From positions 124,001 to 188,000 of the forward strand of contig JAKNSE010000037.1 of NCBI GenBank assembly GCA_023525975.1: 64,000 nt of DNA. The letters run 5' to 3'. This document shows, piece by piece, positions 56,171-64,000 of the stretch (positions are counted from its first letter, which is position 1; each line of letters begins with the position of its first letter). Below the pieces are notes generated by a model. The model had not been told where the DNA came from and did not search any database. It worked only from the letters and a program-made list of their open reading frames with translations. Both the position numbers and the translations under genes were made by a program. This DNA comes from Smallanthus sonchifolius (Eukaryota > Streptophyta > Magnoliopsida > Asterales > Asteraceae).

Positions 56171-59100
56171 TCATTTCTTCTCGGGATCCAACCGTGAAAG
56201 AATCTTTAAAACATCTTCCATTGAAGGTCTATCCGACTGCTTGATTGTAGTGCAACGAAGAACAACTTCAAGAACCAGTTTGATCTCTTCTTGTACCGAC
56301 TTTGAAGAAGCAGCCACTTCATTATCATCATATATTTCCTTCAATAAAGCGTCTTTTGGTGTTTTGTGTACGCTTATTCCACCACCCTTTCGCTTCCCGT
56401 TTGTTAAAATCTCCAAAACAACCTCCCCAAAGTGAAATACATCATCCTTCAGGTCATGTTCCATGAGACCCTTGTATTCACCTGTCATATAATATATATA
56501 CACAGATTTCAAGATTGATAAAAAGTTAATGATTTTTAGATTACTAAGAATAAATCAAGGTTATGTTTTTATAAATTTATCTCTAAAGGGTAAAACATGT
56601 AAAAGAGACTAGATATATATAGGAAGGTCGGATGGGTCAAACAAGTCAAAAGTCGTTGAAGTGTATTTTTATTTATTTTCTTTATTTTAACGGACACCTA
56701 ATCTACTCCTAAACTAAACACCACCAAACCTGCACACTGGAGGTTTCGAACCCTCACCGGTTGATGAGTGGATCACACCATTACCACCAAGATGTCCCGT
56801 TGAGGAACGCTATCGGTTTATCCAAAGCATAATATTATGTTTCAAAGCTAAATATATAATAAAATATTTAAAAAATGGACAAAAAGTGTTTTGGGTCAAC
56901 CACTCGTTTCCCACCTTTACCAGAAAATAAAGTTGGTTTTTTTAACTCGGTTTTGTAAGATAACAACTAAACCCGTACCTGTTTCCATTGCAGAAATTGT
57001 TTTGAACCCGAATTCTGCCAAACGAGGCTCCATATTCTCATCAAACACTATGTTACTCGCCTTCAGATTTCCATGAGGAATAGCTGGATGACAATCATGG
57101 TGAAGAAAACATAACCCTTTTGCAATGATAATCATAAGCTTAGGTTTTGAAGCCCAATCTCTTTTGATTCCAATCTTTTCATCAAGATTTCCATTAGGCA
57201 AATATTCAAACAACAAATAACCAAGATTTTCATTATAGCAAAAACCCAACAACCGAATCAAAATCTTATGCCTTAAATTGCCTATTCGGGTTATGAAATC
57301 CAACAAAAGGTTTGAACTTTTTGTTCCCCATTCGATCTTTCTCACAACTATTGTCACCCCAGTTAGCAAAACAGCTTTGCAAGCCGGATTTGATGAATAC
57401 AATGTTTCCACAGGTTTAATTGTATTAAAACTGTTTAAAACATCAGCAGCTGTGAGTTCTGGTAGCCCGCCAAATGACACCATTTTCCAGTGGCGGTTCA
57501 CATTTTTCCTCCGGTAGTAAACGATCCCATATAGGAAACCCGAGAGTACAACCACCACAGCGCATAGCACAAGTACCCAAGCAACCTTGTGATTCCTTCT
57601 ACTTCCCAATTCCATTCCCTCAGATATTACATTCCCATGATGACATGGTCTTGCAAGGGGTGAACCACAAAGCTTCGGGTTTCCAAGAAACGAGCTACTA
57701 TCCATCGATTTAAACGTATTTTCAAGAGGAATCGAACCCGAAAGATCATTATATGAAAAATTAAGAAACTTCAACTTCATCAAGCTCCCAAACTTAACTG
57801 GTATTTCACCAGAAAGATTATTTTGAGCTAAATTCAACATTTCAAGATTCTCACAAAGTGAAATGCTTTCTGGGATACGACCCAATAAGTGATTCCCATA
57901 CAATTCAATGACGGATAACGACTTACAGAACGAAAATTCAGGAAATTTACCAGAAATGTTGCAAGATGAGGCTGAAAAATTGCGAAGAACGGGCAAAGAC
58001 CATGTTTTTTCAGGTAGCATCCCTCCAAGATTAGGATTATTAGACACACTAAAATGCTCAAGCTTTGAAGCATGAAGTATATCAGAAGGAATCCCACCAG
58101 TGAGCCGATTAACCGATAAATCCACATAAGAAACATCATTCAAAATCTTGAAATCCAAAGATATATCACCTGAAAATAAGTTATCTTCCAGTCGAATTCG
58201 AATAAGCGAAGAACAATTGGAGATAGCCGAAAGCCCACCCGAGAAATAATTCGAAAACAGCATTAGTCTACTCAATTCTCCTCCTGAACAAATATCTGGT
58301 GGAATAACACCCACAAAATCATTTGTTGAGACATCAACCCATCTGAGTTTATTAGAGTGTTTACCCAATTCTTGTGGAAGTGTACCACTAAAGAAATTAT
58401 CCCAAATAAGCAGAGATTCAAGATTAGGAAGCTTAGCTATCCCATCAGGAACAGAACCTTTCAGTTCATTATACATCAAACTCAACAATTTCAAATCTTT
58501 CAAGCTGCTAAAACTCTCTGGAATCGCCCCAGAAAGCGTATTATCCGAAAGATCTAAGCTTGAAAGAGTCAAAATGTTACCAAATTCATATGGGATTGGC
58601 CCAGAAAGATAGTTTTTAAACAGAAAAAGTGTGTCAAGTTTTGTTAAATTACCCAACTCCTTAGGAATTAAACCAGAAAGATTAGCACCAGCTATATCAA
58701 GATACTGAAGCTCACTCATATTACCAAACTGCCATGGGATGCCACCTTGATAAGAATTATACCCAATCTCCATATGAGTCACCCTTTTAAGCTGACCAAA
58801 TTCAACTGGCAAATTCCCAGTTAACAAATTGCCAGCTAGATGGAGAAACTCAAGGCTTTCACACAATCCATACTTGCCCGGAATGGGCCCACTGAAATAA
58901 CTCCCAGCAAAATTCAAAACCTTCACTGAGGCATTTTTACAAACATCTGGTGGGAGTGATCCAGTAAAGCTATTGCTGAAGGCATCCAGAACCTCCAATT
59001 TTTGCTGATTTGAAATCCCAATTGGGAACACACCGGAGAAATTATTCCGGCTAATGTCCAAAGCTTTTAAGGAAGTTAAATTAAAGATCCCAATTGGGAG

Positions 59101-59442
59101 TTCCCCAGAGAACGAGTTGTGGCTTAAGTTGAGATCAATTAGGTCAGATAATTGAACAAATTGGTTCCCGGATAAAACCCCATGAAGATTTTTGAACGAG
59201 AGGTTTAAGCCTGTGATTTTTGTTGAGTTTTGGTTGCATTGTACGGCGGTCCATGAACAGGCGTGGATTGTTGGAGATGGGGTTTGTGGAGGGATGATCC
59301 AGTCGGTTAAAATGTTGGATGGAGATGTGAACTCTGATTTCAGGCTCAAGAGTGCTTGTGAGAAATGATCAGCAGTGGATGGGATGGAGAAGATGGACAT
59401 GAATATGAAGATGAAGTGGTGGTGGTGATGAAGAGTCTTCAT
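56171..59442 (-). CDS. MOL1: LRR receptor-like protein with degenerate kinase domain, MOL1 type
   Basis: Two exons (59442-56979 and 56481-56171; GTACGG donor, GACAG acceptor, phase 1) give 924 residues. A signal peptide (HFIFIFMSIFSIPSTADH) and an N-terminal cap (HACSWTAVQCNQ) precede about twenty leucine-rich repeats of the SGxIP type, the span LVLCAVVVVLSGFLYGIVYY near residue 625, and a kinase-like domain. That domain has no clear G-loop; the ATP lysine region reads VVRKIEW, HRD is HGN (PHGNLKASN) and DFG is EFG (AEFGFK). It should be a pseudokinase. The ectodomain strongly resembles Arabidopsis MOL1, a regulator of cambium activity related to PXY; symbol by resemblance. A signalling partner would have to supply the catalytic activity. 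Confidence 0.9.
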
Positions 59443-59809
59443 GGGAAGGTGAGGGTGAATTGGTGAAGGGTCAATTTGTTAGTTATGTTATTTGTGATTA
59501 AGGAATGCATTGGGAGTGAGAAAGATGGCAGGAAAGGAGGGAGTGATTCATGTTGTGTACAGGGTTTTAAATTGCTTTTGGATGTATGTGGGACCGGGAA
59601 ATGGGATAGCAAGACTGCCCCGTAACGCTTACAACCATCATTTTCATAAACAGTCCTAGTTATCATGCCACATCAACTTTTCTCTCATCCTTCTCACAAA
59701 CTTATTTTACCCCAACACTACAATACTCATCCTTTCCACAAACAGCCTCATTATTTTCATATCATCTTTTTTTTTATTTTCATTTATTTATTTAAATTAT
59801 TATTAGTTA
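59443..59809. other. 5' flank of the LRR receptor gene
   Basis: This is the upstream region and probable 5' untranslated leader of the minus-strand receptor gene. The first 130 bases include a pyrimidine-rich leader on the minus strand (CCCTTCACCAATTCACCC). I see no clear TATA box. Confidence 0.5.
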
Positions 59810-59818
59810 TGAAATAGA

Positions 59819-61236
59819 GTAAATTACAAATTATGTCCTTTAACTATACCTTAAATTACAGATTGTGTCCTTTGGCTTCAATAATTACAGTGCTTGTCCT
59901 TTTTTTTTGAAACTTTTACACATATTATGTCATTTCCACTTACCATCATCCAAAATCAAAGTTAAATCTGGTCATGTACACCTCACATCAGGGGTATTTA
60001 TGTCTTTTTACTATTTTTTTTTTGTCCAGACTTGTAACCATCCTCTCTCTTATTCTCACTTACTCTCTCTTTGTCAAACATTGCAGGAAGTACAGTCAGA
60101 AATTTGAGAGAGATGAACACAGCTAGATGATGTTTAAAAAGGTCATAAAATTGATTTTGTTGCCAAATGAAACTTACAAGGAGTAAAAGAATTGATCAAT
60201 GGATACTTGAGGTCCATCCATTGAATGAAACGGAAAGGCCAAAGGGATTTGTCCCACTCCGGCAAAGAAATCCGGCGATATCACCTGCAACCCCCCACCC
60301 TTATGCAAATGGTGAAGTCAGTGAACACCATCCCTTCTCTTATGTGTGATTTCTTCCCCCCACCGTTGATGCCGATAAAGATTCCTCCACCGTCGTACAA
60401 GATGGTGGTCGAACCGTCGAAGCTCACAAAACCCAGCAGGACATATTCGAAGAAAACCATCGACTGAAATGGTGATTTGTTTGATCGCAAGATTCCACAC
60501 AGAAAATGAAACAGTTCACGGGTCATAAAACCCCTTAAGAATGACACCATACCTTAATTGAAGAACCATTTCCAAGCAAAGCCAACTTTGTTGAAGTAGA
60601 TACAGCAAGGGTAAAACCCCAACTTTTTGTGTTTAAAGGTGGATTTTGAAAACCCAAATGTGTATTTTTCTTTTATTTGTGCGATTCATTTTTGGGTTTT
60701 TGTTTTGAACAACATATCTTTTTTTTTTGAATGACAACACCTAGATATTCTAGGATAATTGAGTTTTTCCGGGGCAACACTTAGAATATCCAGGGCAGCC
60801 CACCACAGAAGGAACCCTCAACTGAGTAAACCCCCTGACCTGGTCACATACCCTTTTTTTGCTGTTGCCAGGATTCGAACCCAAGACCTCCACTATGGGA
60901 AGTTTTGGAGCTACCATTGCACCAAATGGCCAACGGTGAACAACATATCTGAAGCTTGGTTTTGGTATACATACAAATTTGTCAAATCTTGAAACTGAAC
61001 TTAAAGATGATGAGAGGGTAAAAGTCTGACCAACAAGAGAGGTAAAAAATGACGCAAATGCCCCTCACATGAGGGGCACATGACCAGACTTAACTTTGAT
61101 TTTGGATGGGGGTTAGTGTAAAGGACATAATATGTGCAAAGGTTTCAAAAAAAGGACAAGCACTGTAATTATTGAAGCCAAAGAACACAATCTGAAATTT
61201 AAGGTATAGTTAAATGACACAATTTGTAATTTACTC
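59819..61236. mobile_element. Second Mutator-like TIR element, 1.4 kb, with nested SINE
   Basis: The left end GAGTAAATTACAAATTATGT and the complement of the right end GAGTAAATTACAAATTGTGT are nearly identical, and pairing continues for about 180 bases. The 9-bp repeat TATGAAATA flanks it (59810-59818 and 61237-61245). The interior holds a SINE (60720-60936) and a segment of more balanced composition (about 60165-60480) that might be a captured fragment but shows no known protein. No transposase is encoded. Confidence 0.85.
60720..60936 (-). mobile_element. tRNA-derived SINE inside the Mutator-like element
   Basis: The direct repeat TGAACAACATATCT (60706-60719 and 60937-60950) flanks 217 bases. 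On the minus strand it shows GGCCATTTGGTGCAATGG (A-box region), GGGTTCGAATCCTGG (B-box) and an A run at the end (T run at 60720-60728 on the plus strand). It is a different family from the SINE at 48937. Confidence 0.88.
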
Positions 61237-61439
61237 TATGAAATAACTTAAATTGATTAATAAATAATTAAATAATAAAACAAAATTTTTAATTACATTA
61301 AATTAAATAAAAACAACAACCTAAAACAATAAAATCAAACGACAATATAAAGTTAATAAACTAAAAATAAAAAATACAATAATACATAGTTTAAAAAAAC
61401 AAATAAACTAAAACCTAAAAGTTGAAACTACTAATTGCG

Positions 61440-62734
61440 TCAAGCCATGTTATATTTCTCTCTGATCTCGTTACATAAAGTTTCATGTTCTGCTCGTTGG
61501 TATGAATCCATATGGCTTGTGTCGATGAAAAATATTTTCTTTTCTTCTACCATAATTTTTCTCTGTTCCAACTCGTAGAACTTATCATTTTTTTGATCGA
61601 ACTGCTCGATCGCCTGCTTCTTCACACGGTTTGTCTCGGCTAGTTCTTCAACGAGATTTAACTTCTTTGCCTCGTAATCAGATGAAGACATGGCCTTACC
61701 CTTTGCTTTGGCATTGTCCCTCCCCATTGATTTGGCCTTGTCCCTCCCCATTGGACGACTTGGGGGTTCCTGTTCTACTTGAATATTATCTTCGTCACCA
61801 TCAAGTGATATTCCAAATTCAGGAGTATTTGTGCTGCCTGTATACTACCCTGTGCTATTTGATTTTTCTCTTTTAGGGGCTTGATGGCCATGCACTTTGC
61901 TAGAACTATCGTACTTTGGACAATCTTTAATAACCCTCCACACATGTTCATATGCGAAAGGATTAGAACTCTTGTTAGAGGGATCATTGGTGTATTAAAG
62001 TTTGACCCCATTAATATATTGGTCATCTGACCAACCGCTTTTGTAACGAGACTTTGCTTGCAAATATAAATCATTAAATATGTTAACCTTTGTTTTAATG
62101 AGTTGCCAGTGACTTCTTAGATTGTGAGCACTTCTTGGAACTTTAGGTCCCTCGTTATTGTAGTAGTCTGCAATCCTTCCCCAATATTCGGCGTTGTTCT
62201 GGTTGTTGCCAATTATTAGGTCTTCAGAAACGTATATGTAACCCTTGGTTAACAAGACTTCGTCACTTGGGGCCACTTGGTACGAATACTATTTTCTTGT
62301 TCATCAGCATCTGCTGCTTCTTTTGTGCTAATTTGGGTTTTCCCTTTTCTTTCGGGAAACTTTGATTGGTGATGATTGAGATTCATCAACATGTGTCGAT
62401 TGTGGTTGTGGTTGCATCGATTGTGGTTGTGATAGTGCTTGTTGCATTTGCATTTGGTATTGCCACTGTAAAAACTGTTGATATTGATGAAGTTGCGGCT
62501 GTGATGGTTGTTGGAATGGTGAGAATCCACCAGCTGGTTGTTGGAACTGTGTGAACCCACCAACTGGTTGTTGGGACGTGTGAACCCACTAACTGGTTGT
62601 TGGAACCGTGTGAACCCACCAGCTGGTTGTTGAAATTGTTGAAATGGCGAGGGTGTAGGTTGTCAGTTTGGGCTTTCTTTGTTGTTGCTATCGTTTAGTA
62701 GTTGAGAGAACGAAAATGGGTGGTTTGGATTCAT
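61440..62734 (-). pseudogene. Broken MYB/SANT-like, NAM-associated family gene
   Basis: The minus strand reads, in pieces, as a member of the plant family with an N-terminal Gln/Pro-rich region, a trihelix-like SANT domain and a NAM-associated C-terminal domain. The start MNPNHPFSFSQLLNDS (62734) is typical. A tandemly repeated Gly/Phe/Gln/Pro stretch follows. The DNA-binding part is at 62276-61995 (VSEDLIIGNNQNN, YWGRIADYYN, RSHWQLIKTKVN, YKSGWSDDQYI). The C-terminal helical part is at 61751-61440 (RKIMVEEKKIFFIDTS). Stops near 62667 and 61850, and frameshifts near 62580, 62270 and 61995, make it non-functional. Related genes are numerous in plant genomes and some may descend from PIF/Harbinger transposon ORF1; that link is an inference here. 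Confidence 0.8.
62510..62640. repeat. Imperfect 33-36 bp tandem repeat in the NAM-associated pseudogene
   Basis: Four diverged units contain (plus strand) CCAGCTGGTTGTTGGAAC and GTGTGAACCCACC. They encode GGFTRFQQPA-like repeats. A deleted base in one unit, near 62580, causes the frame change, so repeat slippage probably helped to break the gene. Confidence 0.75.
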
Positions 62735-63352
62735 GGAATTGATTGAACGAAAACATTTAATAGTTGGAAGAATTGTTTGAGATGGTTGGGTGTGAAAATG
62801 GTTTAGGTGTTTAGATGTATTTATAGTGGAAAAAAACTAGCCGTTAGAAAAAATAAAAAAAACTAGCCGTTAGGAAAAATACAAAAAAAAAAACTAGCCG
62901 TTAGGTTTAAATTATGTAATTTTATAAGATTTAAATTAGGTTTTATATTAATGTTAAATTAGGATTTAAATATATTGTAAACTAAGTTTTAAAAGATAAT
63001 TTAAATTAGGGAAAAACAATTTTTTAATTAAATTAAAACTAACATTGCAAAAAAGAAAAGAAAAAATATCCAAAAACTAGTGGTGGGGTCCACAAAATTC
63101 AAACAAATGAAGCCTTTGGGGGCGGATGGTTGCTCATGGGTGGCACACCCTCAACGCTGCAGAGGAGGGAAAGGCCTGCCAGGTGGACTCACGGGCGAGT
63201 GGTTTTCCCTACGATGGAGGCAGCCTAAGTTGTGAAGTGAAGTACTCTCTACTCCAACAAATATTAAAATATAATTTATTTTTCTAATAGCAAAACATAT
63301 AAACTTTATAGAATAAGTACATCACAGCCGGTAAGGATTTAAACCCATAAGA
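62735..63352. other. Flank of the pseudogene, AT-rich with a GC-rich island
   Basis: The 5' flank of the pseudogene contains an AACTAGCCGTTAG motif three times (about 62835-62905), an 18-40 base spaced repeat. A GC-rich island lies at 63095-63235 (GGTGGGGTCCAC, GGGGGCGGATGG). I see no gene; the island may be part of an old transposon. Confidence 0.5.
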
Positions 63353-63613
63353 CTAAGGGTATACCTTATGGAAATAGCTTGTGGAAGCTGAGTTGGCGAG
63401 TGTGGCCTGTGGAATAATGCGCCCTCCTAGCCTGGTCCACGGGTGTGGAAAAGGTGGGGGTGAGGGAGGTGGGACCAAGGGTGTGATGTGGAGCAATGAG
63501 TTGTATTCATGTGGTATTTTTCACGTGAGTGAAAAATGGAATACCATGCCCCTTATATGTGAAAATGATGTGGCGCCTTCAACACTCAATTTTCGTGAAG
63601 GTATACCCCTTAG
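63353..63613. mobile_element. Candidate small MITE
   Basis: The ends are inverted: CTAAGGGTATACC at 63353-63365 and the complement CTAAGGGGTATACC at 63600-63613. I find no convincing target duplication. An 83-codon open stretch inside (63381-63632) has no recognisable similarity. Confidence 0.5.
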
Positions 63614-63796
63614 CCTAACCTTTTATTTGTGAGACACATCATTTAACCATCAAAATGCCTTGTTAGATACAAATCCTCATTCTTGTATGGGTTTAATGGA
63701 ACAATCGAAAAAGAGAATAATGAGAAAGAAACTCTCAATCGGTTGTCAATTTAAATATATGTATATTAAAAAGTTACATATATAAAGTTAATTACT

Positions 63797-63798
<2 letters not shown>

Positions 63799-63829
<31 letters not shown>
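63799..63829. repeat. (TA)n microsatellite
   Basis: An uninterrupted TA dinucleotide run of about 30 bases. Confidence 0.9.
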
Positions 63830-63832
<3 letters not shown>

Positions 63833-64000
63833 GAGGTTTTGCTAAAAAGTGTAAAAAGTGTTTTAAAACGCTTATAACCGGCTCATACGAACTCCGATTT
63901 TACTCATTTCGGCGGTGTTGTAACCATCTCGTCGAACTCTACGATCTTAGCTTGTAGGGTTTAGATTTTACGGTTTAGTTTTTGCCTTAGGATTTAGCCT
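63830..64000. repeat. Fragment resembling the LARD LTR leader
   Basis: CATACGAACTCCGATT and ACCATCTCGTCGAACTC at about 63885-63940 match in order and spacing CATACGAACTCCGATT and ACCATCTCGTCAAGCTC at 34314-34368 in the LARD LTR, while the surroundings differ. It is probably part of a related LTR that continues beyond the window. Confidence 0.5.

Noticed and set aside
60225..60550. Open frames inside the second Mutator-like element as a captured gene
   Set aside because: Overlapping frames on both strands give no recognisable protein, so capture is possible but not supported by the sequence alone.
63381..63632. 83-codon open frame at the right end
   Set aside because: It spans the candidate MITE and its flank, shows no similarity to a known protein and has a low-complexity Gly run.

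Overview
The window is nuclear DNA from a flowering plant. A eudicot of the Asteraceae type is most likely, judged from the style of the Athila, SIRE and Tat retroelements and of the host genes; this is an inference, not a database result. It is AT-rich, intron-bearing and packed with nested transposable elements. Three host genes with a convincing exon structure lie in the right-hand third, together with one decayed gene.

Left part (1-6746). The window opens inside a Tat-lineage Ty3/gypsy element: the end of pol, a spacer with two minisatellites, a spliced ORF on the opposite strand (the antisense ORF known from this lineage) and a probable 3' LTR ending near 4610. Then comes a 1.2 kb promoter-like stretch that I cannot assign, followed by a Tourist/PIF-Harbinger-type MITE (5847-6596) with TAA target duplications.

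Central part (6747-41242) is one nest. A Mutator-like terminal-inverted-repeat element (9-bp target duplication AAAAATTAA) was invaded by an Athila-lineage Ty3 element (6835-39980, target duplication GTGGT). The Athila element was itself hit twice. A 13.5 kb SIRE/Maximus-type Ty1/copia element sits in gag (9786-23322, target duplication CACCT, minus strand). A 9.7 kb non-coding element with 2.77 kb LTRs, LARD-like, sits in pol (25866-35573, target duplication TAAAA, minus strand). Removing both insertions brings the Athila gag-pol reading frame back into register, apart from later stops and one frameshift.

Right part (41252-64000). In order: a seven-exon minus-strand receptor-like kinase whose extracellular part is a class V (GH18) chitinase-like domain lacking the catalytic glutamate (CHRK1 type); intergenic DNA with a Tourist-like MITE, a tRNA-derived SINE, a truncated LINE and another MITE; a three-exon ribosomal protein eL39 gene with a typical ribosomal-protein promoter and a MITE in its first intron; a convergent two-exon LRR receptor kinase of the MOL1 type whose kinase domain has lost key catalytic residues; a second Mutator-like element with a nested SINE; and a broken gene of the MYB/SANT plus NAM-associated family. 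The window closes with a small inverted-repeat element and a stretch resembling part of the LARD LTR.

The points I find most worth a second look are: a dispersed family of near-perfect hairpin repeats at four sites in the copia element, including both LTRs; its large third ORF behind a splice acceptor; the LARD with its GC-rich leader and 27-bp minisatellite; the two receptors with non-catalytic domains; and the 5' Athila LTR that has lost its end and primer-binding site.
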